This document shows, in pieces, positions 7,863-16,535 of a stretch of DNA of 38,530 nucleotides. The stretch's first letter is position 1, and each line of letters begins with the position of its first letter. The notes under the pieces were generated by a model. It was not told the DNA's origin and searched no databases. It saw nothing but the letters and a program-made list of their open reading frames with translations. The position numbers were made by a program, and so were the translations under genes. This DNA is from an uncultured Clostridia bacterium (GTDB taxonomy: Bacteria; Bacillota; Clostridia; Lachnospirales; Bianqueaceae), in NCBI GenBank assembly GCA_947570515.1, contig CANOUM010000001.1, forward strand, positions 1-38,530. Reading direction: 5' to 3'.

Positions 7863-9767
7863 TTACGCTTCAGATTTGCGGGCAAAGGTAATGGCCGTTT
7901 CATGCTGTTTATAGGGATCATCGGAATCTCCTTCTACATTGGCTCGTGCCCGGTCGGATAGAGATCCTAAGTAATAGGCAAACCGATGATGCGCAATGGG
8001 AGAAACATGACTGCGCGCCTCATGAAACAGGGTGCGGCGCAGGAAAATGATCAAAAGATCCGGCAGATCGCAGAGGATCCGGCACAGGCCGCCCAAAAGC
8101 GAAGGGAGGAGGCGCAGCAGTACAGGGATATAAACAAAACGCTCCAGATCCAGGAACTTGGGCCAGCGGTTTATATATTCGCCTTTTTTCATCAGGCACA
8201 GGCGCACAATGCCAAAATATAAAACGCAGCCAATACCGATGGAAATGAGGGCTCCCTTTAGATTCTCAAAGGAAAAATAGGCAATGCTGCTCAGCGCCTC
8301 GTGACTGCCAAAGAAGGACATGGAGGCAGTAGCAAGGCGGTCCATAGTCAGATGGGGCAAGACGCCCATGATCGGGATCGCCAGTGCCGGCAGGCACAAG
8401 GAGAGCATGGTGAGCTTGGTCATATAGGGAGCGTGAACTTTTTCCGGCTTTGCCGGCCGGTCAATGAAGAGTACAACAAAGAGCTTGATCATATAGGCTA
8501 CCGTAAGGCCGCCGCTGAGCAAAAAGAGCCATTCCGCAGCAGCGTACCAGCCGGAGGCGGCCGTGCCCATATAGTGCAGCAGCGCTTCATGCAGCAGGGT
8601 TTTGCTGATATAGCCGCTAAAGAGCGGGATGCCGCCAAGGCCAAGCGCTGCGCAGAGATAGGCAATCAGCAGTGCCGGTTTCTTGCGGCCGCAGCCCCGG
8701 ATGTCATTGAGTTCAAGACTGCCGGTATTTAGCATGACGATGCCGGCCAGCGTGAACAGAACCTGTTTAAACAGCGTGTGATTGATCATGTGCAGCACGG
8801 CGCCGCTGGCTGCCAGCAGGCTGTGCTCACCCAGCAGACTTGTGCAGGCCAGACCGAAAATCACAAAGCCCATCTGGCTCATAGAGGAACAGGCCAGCGT
8901 GCGCTTGAGATTGACCGAAAAGAGAGCCAGTACGCCGCCGATCACCATGGTTGCGATCGAAAGCGCCAGCAGGATATTGCCCCAGAGCGCGCCGCCGGCG
9001 AGGCCGGCAAAGAGGTTCACGGTTACGAGCGCGATGCCGTAAATGCCGGTTTTAACAATAATGCCGGAGAGGAGCGCACTTGCGGGGGCCGGAGCTACGG
9101 GATGCGCGGCGGGCAGCCAGGTATGCAGCGGAAACATGCCAGCTTTGGCGCCGAAGCCAGCCAGCATGCAGAGCCCGGCAGGCAGTAAAGCCTGTACAGA
9201 AAGAGGCTCACAGGCAGCACGCAGGGTATGAAGCTCCAAGGTACCGGTCTGCTGATAAAGCAGTACAAGTCCCATCAGAATAGCAAGGCCGCCGATTACG
9301 CCATAGGTAAGGTAGCTGGCGGCAGCGCGCAGCGCAGCGGAATCCTCTTCATGAGCGACCAGTACATAGGAGGAAAAGGACATAAATTCAAAGCAAATCC
9401 AGGTTGTGAGCAGATTGGCAGAAAGAAAGACGCCCATTGTGCCAGCCAGCGTGAGCAGCAGAAAGGCATAATAACGGCCAAGGCGGTGAAGCTGACGACA
9501 ATATTCCTTGGAGAATAAGCCGGAAAGAAGCCAGGCCGCTCCTGTTAAAAAGGCGTAGATGGCACGAAATCCATCCAGACGTATATGCAGGCCGCCTAAA
9601 AGAATCGGAGCAATGGTCAGCTCCAGAGGCTGAAAACAGCATAAAAGAGTCGTGAGAGCTGCCTCTGCGAAGAGAAGAGAGGCCAGCAGCCATGGCTTTG
9701 GAAAGCGATAGGCCAGACCAGCGCCCAGAATGGGCAGGATCAGTAAAACAAGCAGCATAAATTCCAT
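7863..9767 (-). CDS. NuoL/MrpA-N-like proton-translocating antiporter subunit
   Basis: This 634-residue polytopic membrane protein belongs to the complex I NuoL/M/N and Mrp antiporter family (proton_antipo_M). Key ion-path residues are present: Glu127 in ICFEFMSFSSY (TM5), Lys208 in GFGAKAGMFPLHTWLP (TM7), Lys239 in GIIVKTGIYG (TM8) and a Lys in SGYISK (TM12). A roughly 130-residue C-terminal extension ends in a charged tail. The start is ATG 9765-9767 with AGGAGG nine bases upstream; the frame is open further upstream, but that part overlaps the preceding gene. It is the last gene of the operon. Its size and position suggest the missing NuoL-like half of a split MrpA. Confidence 0.88.
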   Translation of the reverse strand: MEFMLLVLLILPILGAGLAYRFPKPWLLASLLFAEAALTTLLCCFQPLELTIAPILLGGLHIRLDGFRAIYAFLTGAAWLLSGLFSKEYCRQLHRLGRYYAFLLLTLAGTMGVFLSANLLTTWICFEFMSFSSYVLVAHEEDSAALRAAASYLTYGVIGGLAILMGLVLLYQQTGTLELHTLRAACEPLSVQALLPAGLCMLAGFGAKAGMFPLHTWLPAAHPVAPAPASALLSGIIVKTGIYGIALVTVNLFAGLAGGALWGNILLALSIATMVIGGVLALFSVNLKRTLACSSMSQMGFVIFGLACTSLLGEHSLLAASGAVLHMINHTLFKQVLFTLAGIVMLNTGSLELNDIRGCGRKKPALLIAYLCAALGLGGIPLFSGYISKTLLHEALLHYMGTAASGWYAAAEWLFLLSGGLTVAYMIKLFVVLFIDRPAKPEKVHAPYMTKLTMLSLCLPALAIPIMGVLPHLTMDRLATASMSFFGSHEALSSIAYFSFENLKGALISIGIGCVLYFGIVRLCLMKKGEYINRWPKFLDLERFVYIPVLLRLLPSLLGGLCRILCDLPDLLIIFLRRTLFHEARSHVSPIAHHRFAYYLGSLSDRARANVEGDSDDPYKQHETAITFARKSEA

Positions 9768-9781
9768 AGCACGGTACCTCC

Positions 9782-11251
9782 TTAAAATGTTCCCTGCGCA
9801 ATGGCAGAGACTAGGCGCAGAAAAGGCTGCGGATGGATGCCCATCACCAGAACGAGCACGGCAAACAGACAAAGAGGCAGCAGCATGCGCCAGCCGGATT
9901 CTTTCGGAGAAGGCAGGCCGGGAAGCGTCTGCAGTGGTGAAAAGAAGGCGCGGACGCTGATTGAAAGCATGTAGAGCGCTGTCAGCAGTGCGGAAATCAG
10001 CAAAATACAGATGCCGATCAGCGCAGGTACGCCGCCTGTTTCAAGAGCGGCCTCTGCCAGCTGCCATTTGCTGATAAAACCGGCAAAAAGAGGAATACCC
10101 GTCAGACCAAGACCGGCTACGGTGAGACAGGCAAAGGTAACCGGCATTTTGCGTCCCAGGCCATCGAGCTGAAAGATATATTCGCGTCCGGATTTGTGGA
10201 TGGCTGAACCGGCGCTCAAAAAGCCAAGGATTTTCATCACGGAATGGAAAAGCAGATGAAGCAGACCGGCGGCCATGCCGATCGGGTTCATCATGGTGAT
10301 GCCAAAAAGAATATAGGAAAGGTTGCTCACGGTTGAATAGGCCAGGCGCCGTTTAAAATGCCGCTCTTTAAGCGCCATGGCAGAGCCGAAGAGAATGGTA
10401 AAAATAACGAGTCCCATCACGGTATATTGGGCCCAGGTACCGGCCAGCAGCTCTGTACCGTAGCAATAATACGTGAGCCGAGTGATGGCAAATACACCGG
10501 CCTTTACAACGGCTACTGCGTGGAGCAGAGCGGTGACCGGAGTAGGAGCCACACCGGCGGTTGGCAGCCAGCTGTGCAGGGGAAATACGGCTGCTTTTAC
10601 GCCAAAGCCCATAAAGGAGATCACATAGACGATCAGGAGGGTGCTGAGACGATTGGTACCCAGACTGGGATTCACATCACCGCCTAGGACAAAGGCGGTA
10701 GAGCCGCTGTATACAATGACAAATACCAATCCCAGAAAGGCGAGCGCAGAGCCGCCCAGCGAGAAATAAAGATACTTCCTTCCGGCATACATGGCGTCAT
10801 GTCCGAGCTCATGAATGACCAGCGGCAGTGTAACGAGCGTGAGCAGCTCATAAAAGAGGTACATCGTGAGCATGTTGGCGCTGAGCGCTACGCCGAGCGT
10901 AATGCCGTAGGTCATGGTGAAAAACATAAAAAAGGAATTTTGCCGGTGCTCATGCTCCATGTATTCAAAGGCATACAGCGTGACCAGAGGCCAGAGGCAG
11001 GAGATCATGCCGGCAAACAGACAGCCCAGACCGTCCAGTGAAAAGCTGATATTGAGGTTCTGAGTGAAGTGCAGCAGAATGAAGCTGCCAGAGGGCCGGT
11101 TTAAAATAAGAAGCCAGACAAGCAGCGTGGTGAGCAGTGTAATGGCCAGCGTGTAAACGCGGCGCAGACGAATATGATTTTGAATGAAATAGATGCCAAT
11201 GCCGCCTGCAAGCGGAAGCAAAATAGCAATGAATAAAATTGCAGCATGCAT
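9782..11251 (-). CDS. NuoM/MrpD-like antiporter subunit (third large subunit)
   Basis: This 489-residue membrane protein has about 14 helices and belongs to the proton_antipo_M family. Conserved charges are Glu135 (LFYELLTLVT), Lys219 (GFGVKAAVFPLHSWLP), Lys250 (AVAVVKAGVF) and Lys395 (AGFISKWQL). All positions needed for a proton path are intact, so it is predicted functional rather than a relic. It is separated by 12 bases from the previous gene in the operon, with its own AGGAGG site. It is similar to the 11264-12715 product and likely arose by duplication within the operon. Which ion it carries cannot be told from sequence. Confidence 0.87.
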   Translation of the reverse strand: MHAAILFIAILLPLAGGIGIYFIQNHIRLRRVYTLAITLLTTLLVWLLILNRPSGSFILLHFTQNLNISFSLDGLGCLFAGMISCLWPLVTLYAFEYMEHEHRQNSFFMFFTMTYGITLGVALSANMLTMYLFYELLTLVTLPLVIHELGHDAMYAGRKYLYFSLGGSALAFLGLVFVIVYSGSTAFVLGGDVNPSLGTNRLSTLLIVYVISFMGFGVKAAVFPLHSWLPTAGVAPTPVTALLHAVAVVKAGVFAITRLTYYCYGTELLAGTWAQYTVMGLVIFTILFGSAMALKERHFKRRLAYSTVSNLSYILFGITMMNPIGMAAGLLHLLFHSVMKILGFLSAGSAIHKSGREYIFQLDGLGRKMPVTFACLTVAGLGLTGIPLFAGFISKWQLAEAALETGGVPALIGICILLISALLTALYMLSISVRAFFSPLQTLPGLPSPKESGWRMLLPLCLFAVLVLVMGIHPQPFLRLVSAIAQGTF

Positions 11252-11263
11252 GAGAGAACCTCC

Positions 11264-12715
11264 TTACATAAGCACCGCAGCCAAAGCAGAGACCAGAGGC
11301 TCGGTGAAAATTCCCAGCAGCAGGCTGAGCAGGGTGACGATAAACAGGGGAAGCAGCATCTGCCAGGAGGCCTCCTGCCGCTGAGTCTGTATGCAGCCGG
11401 GGCCGGGCAAAAAGCCGCGCAGAGAAATGGGCAGCAGATAGCCTGCCGTCAAAAGGGCAGAAATCAGCAGAATCACGGGGGCGATGTAGGAAAATGCACC
11501 CAGATCCGCATTTAGCGCACCAATACAGAGAAACCACTTGCTGACAAAGCCGCCTGTAGGCGGAATGCCGACGAGGGCTAATGAAAGGATGGTGAAGCAG
11601 AGCATCGTCCAGGGCATTTTTTTGCCGATTCCCGCAAGTTCATCGACGGTGACAGCGCCTGTTTGAAAGATGATGGCACCGGCTGTCATGAAGAGACCGG
11701 ATTTGATAAGAGCATGAAAAATGCTGTGCAGGAGCGCGCCTGTTGCGCCGTCTGCCGTGAAGCAGCTAAGTCCCAGCAAAATATAGGATACCTGGCTGAC
11801 TGTAGAGTAGGCCAGCCGTTTTTTGAGGCGTTTTTCGCGAAAGGCCATCATAGAGCCTAAGAAAATGGTGAGCAGTGCCAGAATCATCCAGACAGTTTGT
11901 ACCCAGCTGCCGCGCAGAAAATCAGCGCCAAACAAGAAATAGCTGGTACGGATGCAGCAGAGCACGCCGGCCTTGACGATCAGGGCAGAGAGCAGTGCGC
12001 TGGCAGGCGCCGGTGCGACCGGATGGGCAGAGGGCAGCCAGCCATGCAGCGGATAGAGGCCGCATTTGGCACCGAAGCCAAGCAGCATACAAAAGGCGGC
12101 TGTCTGCAGGAGTGCACGGTGCTGCCCTGCAGTAAGCGCGTCCAGTACGCCGCCCAGAGTAAAACTGAGCGTATCTGCATAATGCGCAATCAGGAAAACG
12201 CCGAAGAGGGCCAGAAAAGCGCCGGCGATTGAATAAAATAGATATTTGAGGCTGGCACGGATCGATTCCGGTTTTTGATTATGCAGCACCAAAGGAAAGG
12301 TGGAGAGCGTCACCAGCTCAAAGGCCAGATACATGGTGAGGACGTTTTCTGCAAAATCAAGAGCAAGGGTAAAGGAAAGCGCCAGCAGATAAAAGCAGAA
12401 AAAGCGATCTTCACGCTGCTCGTGCTGCATATAGCGAAAAGAGTAAAGGCCAATGCAGAGCCAGAGAAACGCAGAAAATAAGGAGAAAATCGTACCGACT
12501 GCATCTAAATGGAAGCGGACGGAGAGAGTTTCACTAAAGGAGAAGAGCGTGATGGTCGTTTGATTCTGCTGCAGAGCTGCCGTCAGAACCAGACCGGCTG
12601 TGACCGCAAGGGTAAGGAAAATAAGACTCAGCTTATATGTCCGTTGTTTCAGCGGCAGAACCGGAAGAAGTACACCGACAATCAGCGGCAGAAAAATAGC
12701 AATAAGTAATAACAT
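11264..12715 (-). CDS. NuoM/MrpD-like antiporter subunit (second large subunit)
   Basis: This 483-residue polytopic protein has the family's conserved charged residues: Glu133 (AFELVTLSTFP), Lys217 (GFGAKCGLYPLHGWLPSAHP), Lys248 (ALIVKAGVL) and Lys393 (GGFVSKWFL). The HPVAPAPASALLS block after TM7 is shared with the NuoL-like subunit downstream. It sits between two similar genes in the Mrp-type operon with a 19-base gap to the upstream gene. It belongs to the same family as complex I NuoM. It likely contributes an additional proton or Na+ channel to the complex. Confidence 0.87.
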   Translation of the reverse strand: MLLLIAIFLPLIVGVLLPVLPLKQRTYKLSLIFLTLAVTAGLVLTAALQQNQTTITLFSFSETLSVRFHLDAVGTIFSLFSAFLWLCIGLYSFRYMQHEQREDRFFCFYLLALSFTLALDFAENVLTMYLAFELVTLSTFPLVLHNQKPESIRASLKYLFYSIAGAFLALFGVFLIAHYADTLSFTLGGVLDALTAGQHRALLQTAAFCMLLGFGAKCGLYPLHGWLPSAHPVAPAPASALLSALIVKAGVLCCIRTSYFLFGADFLRGSWVQTVWMILALLTIFLGSMMAFREKRLKKRLAYSTVSQVSYILLGLSCFTADGATGALLHSIFHALIKSGLFMTAGAIIFQTGAVTVDELAGIGKKMPWTMLCFTILSLALVGIPPTGGFVSKWFLCIGALNADLGAFSYIAPVILLISALLTAGYLLPISLRGFLPGPGCIQTQRQEASWQMLLPLFIVTLLSLLLGIFTEPLVSALAAVLM

Positions 12716-12734
12716 ATGACGGATCCTCCTTGAA

Positions 12735-14234
12735 TTAATGGAACAGATTCAGACCTCTTGTGAGGAGATCCACAACCGGCTGAGACTGTAAGCCACAGAA
12801 GAGGTTAATCAGAATAAACCCGGAAGCAGAGAGGGCAAACAGGCCCTGCTGTTTCAAATGTACTTTTTCGCCGGCATAAGGGGAATCCGGTGCGGGTGTA
12901 TAGATACGGATGATTGTCCGGAAGAAATAAAGCGTATTGAGTAAAGTACTGATTGCCAGAGCCGCCATGGTGAGTACAAGCTTGCTGGGTACGACCATGG
13001 ACGAGGTGGCAAACAGCAGCTTGGAGATGAAGCCCATGAGACCGGGAATACCAATCATGGACAGAGCCCCGACCGTAAAGGCAAATCCCGCGAGCCGGTT
13101 GCGGTGCCCTGCACCGGTTAGATCGGAGAATCTCTTGCTGTTTCCGGAGGCAGCTTCCAGGCGGGAGGCAGCCAGAAAAAGCAGAGGTTTGGTGAGTGCA
13201 TGCGTCAGAATGTGGAAGATAGCGGCAAGCGTACCGTCGACAGTGCCGAGGCCGATCCCCATGTAGATATAGCCGATCTGAGCAGCGGAGGAAAAGGCGA
13301 TCATGCGATTGATGTTGTTTTCCTTGATTGCACTCATAGAACCGAGGATCATGCCGAGAATACCGAAGAGGAATAAGATGTTATTGATGCCGGTGCTCAT
13401 AAAAATGTCAAGTCCAATGACACGGTAGATAAATTTGATCAGCACCAGTATGTATCCTTTAGAGATCAGACCGGACAGGATGGCGCTGGAGCTGGGCGTT
13501 GCATATCCATAGGTATCGGGCATCCAGAAATGAAAGGGGAAGCATCCGCTTTTGATGGCGAGGCCAAGGGTAATCAAAGCGATACATACCGTGAGCGGTA
13601 CGCGGTACTGTCCGTTGAAGGCAACCAGTGCCACAGTCTCCTTGATGTTGGGAATCAAAAGATGGCCGGTGATGTTGTAGAGCATGATGATGCCGATCAA
13701 AAACAGACCGGACCCCAACAGGCTAAAGATCATATAACGTGTAGCGGCGGCAGTGGTGCGGCCGATTTGGCGAATCATGAGCAGGCCGCAGGAGGCCAGC
13801 GTTGAGATCTCGATAAATACATATGCCGTGAATACGTCATTGGTATAGAGAAGTGCCAGCAGGGAAACCTGCACCAGATTGATCAGCACAAAGTACAGAT
13901 TGCGCTTGCTTTCGCGGATATCTTCTTTGAGCTTGTGATAGCCGCCAAATACGGATAAGTACAAGATAATACAGAAGATGACGGCAATAGCGGCTTCTAA
14001 GGGACCGATGGAGATTTCGTTGCCCCATGGCGCAGGGAAATGCCCCATTTGATAGACAAAAGGAGCATCCAGATACTGCGTATAAATGAATACGCAGGCT
14101 GTCATGACCGTCACAAGAAGCCCCATGACGGCATAAAGCCGTTTTGCCCATTTGGCGTTTATAATGGAGCTGATGACGGAGCAGAGCAGGGAGAGAACAA
14201 TGGTAAACAGAGGAAAGTTGCGTAGAAACTCCAT
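12735..14234 (-). CDS. mrpD: MrpD/MbhH-like antiporter subunit
   Basis: This 499-residue membrane protein directly follows mrpC with no gap, which is the position of mrpD/mbhH in Mrp and membrane-bound hydrogenase operons. Ion-path residues include Glu142 (YVFIEISTLAS), Lys228 (GLAIKSGCFPFHFWMPDTYG) and Lys259 (SGLISKGYILVLIKF). The motif around TM7 (FHFWMPDTYGYATPSSSA) differs from the HPVAPAPA form of the three other large subunits' group, consistent with an older, orthologous MrpD. It should form the antiporter core together with MrpA-like parts. Confidence 0.88.
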   Translation of the reverse strand: MEFLRNFPLFTIVLSLLCSVISSIINAKWAKRLYAVMGLLVTVMTACVFIYTQYLDAPFVYQMGHFPAPWGNEISIGPLEAAIAVIFCIILYLSVFGGYHKLKEDIRESKRNLYFVLINLVQVSLLALLYTNDVFTAYVFIEISTLASCGLLMIRQIGRTTAAATRYMIFSLLGSGLFLIGIIMLYNITGHLLIPNIKETVALVAFNGQYRVPLTVCIALITLGLAIKSGCFPFHFWMPDTYGYATPSSSAILSGLISKGYILVLIKFIYRVIGLDIFMSTGINNILFLFGILGMILGSMSAIKENNINRMIAFSSAAQIGYIYMGIGLGTVDGTLAAIFHILTHALTKPLLFLAASRLEAASGNSKRFSDLTGAGHRNRLAGFAFTVGALSMIGIPGLMGFISKLLFATSSMVVPSKLVLTMAALAISTLLNTLYFFRTIIRIYTPAPDSPYAGEKVHLKQQGLFALSASGFILINLFCGLQSQPVVDLLTRGLNLFH

Positions 14235-14627
14235 TTAATGATTCCCCCCTTCTTCAGAATGATCATTCTGTGCATACATGTAAATTTCATCCAGATTCAG
14301 CGTGTGATAGCGGCGGTACAGACGTACGGTGAGAGAAAGCATGATGGCCGTCACACTGACAGATACTACAATACCGGTGAGTACAAGGCCGGCCGGGATG
14401 GGATTTACATAGTTTTGTGCTGCTGTCAGGTTATCGGTCAGGATGGGAGCCAGGCGTCCCTGAATATAGCCCATGGAGGTTAAAAACAGATAGACACCGG
14501 TATCCATTAAGTTAAGTCCAATAATCTTTTTGAGCAGATTGCGGTTAAACAGCAAAGTAGTAAAGCCAATACCAAATAGGATCATGGCTGTAAGCTCTTC
14601 ATAGTTGATCATAAAATTGGCGCCCAT
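14235..14627 (-). CDS. mrpC: MrpC/MnhC (NuoK-like) antiporter subunit
   Basis: This small membrane protein of 130 residues has three helices. It is NuoK-like: AMILFGIGFTTLLFNRNLLKKIIGLNLMDTGVYLFL, then NPIPAGLVLTGIVVSVSVTAIMLSLTVRL. The NPIPxALVLTGIVVS block is diagnostic of MrpC/MnhC/MbhG. The start was set at ATG 14625-14627, overlapping the previous gene's TAA by one base (TAATG), because an AAAGGAAAC ribosome site lies just upstream. An earlier ATG at 14654 has no site. It ends flush with the mrpD start. Confidence 0.92.
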   Translation of the reverse strand: MGANFMINYEELTAMILFGIGFTTLLFNRNLLKKIIGLNLMDTGVYLFLTSMGYIQGRLAPILTDNLTAAQNYVNPIPAGLVLTGIVVSVSVTAIMLSLTVRLYRRYHTLNLDEIYMYAQNDHSEEGGNH

Positions 14628-15571
14628 TAGAAGTTTCCTTTCTTGAACATACAATAGAATCCATACATTGTGCAGGCCACTACGAGTCCAACCGCAATGT
14701 TAAGAGGCAAGATGAGACCGCTGCTCAGGATATTGCCGGGAGTTCCTAACGGAATATGACTTTCCAGATGGTTGGCGCCGGTAAAGAAGGAGTAGCATTT
14801 AGCAATGCTGTAAAAGCCCAGAGCGCAGAGGGAAACGGTTTTAAACAGACGAGGCGTAAAGAATCGGCCCGCCGTTTCGGAGCCATAGGCCAGATTAAAC
14901 AGGATCAGGCCGGCGCCGATGATAGCGCCGCCGGAAAAGCCGCCGCCGGGAGAAAGATGGCCATTTAAAATGATATAAATGCCAAACAGAATGATCGCCG
15001 GCAGCAAAACAGCCGCCGTGTATTTTAAAATAGGGTCCTGCGGAAGGTCAAGCAGATGCTCTGTTTCCAGCTGGTGAGAAAGCTCATCATCCCAGGTTTC
15101 GTTGTCATCGATGCGCAGCATGATGAAAACACAGCAAATCGCGGTGAACAGTACATGGGATTCACCCAGCGTATCAAACGCACGGTAATCTAAGATCATA
15201 CCGGCTACATAGTTGATAGCACCGGTTTCCTGAATACCGCTGTTGATATAGCGCAGATAAACCTCGTTAGTATCGGGAGAATAGGGAGCGCCAAAGGCAG
15301 GCAGGTAAGAAACGGCCCAAAGCAGTACACCAATCAGAATGACACAGGTAGCGACAGCGAAGATCTGGTAGATGCGTTCAAAGGAACGAATTTCCAGAAG
15401 TGAAATACCCTTGGGAGCCTCTTTTAAATAGGAGTCATATTCGTGACCGGGCTTGGTATTTTTGATGGGAAGCTGCCGGCTCCCATCCTGCAGGTGCTCG
15501 GAAAGGTCCAGATCGCCATGCCACCAGAGCTTAAATTTTTCAATGATGTTGGGTTGATTCGGATGATTCAT
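14627..15571 (-). CDS. mrpB: MbhE-MrpB fusion subunit of Mrp/Mbh-type antiporter
   Basis: This 314-residue protein has a charged N-terminal extension of about 65 residues. An MbhE-like segment follows, with NYVAGMILDYRAFDTLGESHVL, the signature found at the C-terminus of MrpA and in MbhE. The MrpB/MnhB domain comes last, with LNGHLSPGGGFSGGAIIGAG. In classical Mrp systems the MbhE part belongs to MrpA; here MrpA is split and its tail is joined to MrpB. It overlaps the MbhD gene by 32 bases and mrpC by one base. An AGGAGGAAG site precedes the ATG. Confidence 0.88.
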   Translation of the reverse strand: MNHPNQPNIIEKFKLWWHGDLDLSEHLQDGSRQLPIKNTKPGHEYDSYLKEAPKGISLLEIRSFERIYQIFAVATCVILIGVLLWAVSYLPAFGAPYSPDTNEVYLRYINSGIQETGAINYVAGMILDYRAFDTLGESHVLFTAICCVFIMLRIDDNETWDDELSHQLETEHLLDLPQDPILKYTAAVLLPAIILFGIYIILNGHLSPGGGFSGGAIIGAGLILFNLAYGSETAGRFFTPRLFKTVSLCALGFYSIAKCYSFFTGANHLESHIPLGTPGNILSSGLILPLNIAVGLVVACTMYGFYCMFKKGNF

Positions 15572-15824
15572 CGTTTGCTTCCTCCTCTCCTTTAATCAGA
15601 TGGATTTTTCTCAGTGTGATAAAGAAGAGCACGCTGGTGACGCCGGCACCCACGGCAGCCTCTGTGATGGCAAGATCCGGCGCCATGAGAAGCGCCCAGA
15701 TGATGGACATGATGAGGCTATATGACATCAGAATGATCACGGAGGTTAGCAAATTCTTCGTGAAACTGACAGAGATGGCACAGATAACGAGCAGTGCTAA
15801 TAGAATCATTTTAAAGAGTTCCAT
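15540..15824 (-). CDS. MbhD-like subunit (DUF4040, MrpA C-terminal piece)
   Basis: This 94-residue protein has three hydrophobic segments and the block MAPDLAITEAAVGAGVTSVLFFITLRK. That block is the hallmark of the MbhD/DUF4040 domain, normally fused into MrpA or free in membrane-bound hydrogenases. Having it free is an Mbh-like feature. It overlaps the neighbours on both sides (14 bases with mrpG, 32 with the MbhE-MrpB gene), so translation is coupled. GGAGGAAACAAG precedes the start. Confidence 0.9.
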   Translation of the reverse strand: MELFKMILLALLVICAISVSFTKNLLTSVIILMSYSLIMSIIWALLMAPDLAITEAAVGAGVTSVLFFITLRKIHLIKGEEEANDESSESTQHH

Positions 15825-16182
15825 GATCGCTTGTTTCCTCCGTTTCTTTGGATGAGCCGGTCATATCGATGAAGCGGCATGTTTTGGACAGATGTTCATT
15901 GGTAATGTATTCCAGCTTAGTGATCAGATGGGAGGATACCGGGCTGGCAAGCCACATAAACAGGATAATGCACAGCAGCTTGAGGAGTGCCAGATTGAAG
16001 CCGTTGGCAATCATGAGCCCTAAGATAATAAATAAAATGCCCAGAGTATCACCCATGGCGGCGGAATGCATGCGGTTCAGCACAAAATGGAAGCGGTGCA
16101 CGCCAAGGCAGGCGAGCACGATGATGCAGAGACCGGCGATGATGAAAATGGCCGAGAGAATAAATAGAGTCCAATCTAGCAT
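15811..16182 (-). CDS. mrpG: MrpG/MnhG antiporter subunit
   Basis: This 123-residue protein has three helices. The MrpG pattern is clear: a first helix, then LACLGVHRFHFVLNRMHSAAMGDTLGI and a third helix LLKLLCIILFMWLASPVSSHLI. The block RMHSAxxGDTLG is typical of the PhaG_MnhG family. The C-terminal 35 residues are polar and longer than usual. It overlaps mrpF by seven bases, with an AAAGGAGG site before the ATG. Confidence 0.93.
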   Translation of the reverse strand: MLDWTLFILSAIFIIAGLCIIVLACLGVHRFHFVLNRMHSAAMGDTLGILFIILGLMIANGFNLALLKLLCIILFMWLASPVSSHLITKLEYITNEHLSKTCRFIDMTGSSKETEETSDHGTL

Positions 16183-16535
16183 GTTGTTTCCTCCTTTTGC
16201 TCTGCATCCGCCGGCTGTTCACCGGCAGAAAGAGTGCGGGCTTCCTGTTTTTCTTTTTTATCAAGATAGACGGTGATATATATTTTACACAGTACGATAA
16301 CGGCCAGAAAGCTGATCATCACATAGATGAGGCAGACGTCCAGCAGATAGCTTTGATGCAGCGCCAGAGCTAAGATGGCGATGGAAAGCATGGTCATGGT
16401 ACCGATCATATTGATGGCGACTACGCGGTCTGCCACGCGCGGCCCTTTGATAGCGCGGATCATAGCCAGAAAAATGCCGATTCCCAATATGATCAAAGAA
16501 ACTTCATATAAAATCTGATACGCTGTCTCAATCAT
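16176..16535 (-). CDS. mrpF: MrpF/MnhF antiporter subunit
   Basis: This 119-residue protein has three helices with the MrpF signature IRAIKGPRVADRVVAINMIGT, then YLLDVCLIYVMISFLAVI. The last 30 residues are a charged cytosolic tail. Its start overlaps the mrpE stop by four bases (ATGA). In Mrp complexes MrpF packs with MrpE and MrpG in the small-subunit module. Confidence 0.94.
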   Translation of the reverse strand: MIETAYQILYEVSLIILGIGIFLAMIRAIKGPRVADRVVAINMIGTMTMLSIAILALALHQSYLLDVCLIYVMISFLAVIVLCKIYITVYLDKKEKQEARTLSAGEQPADAEQKEETTC

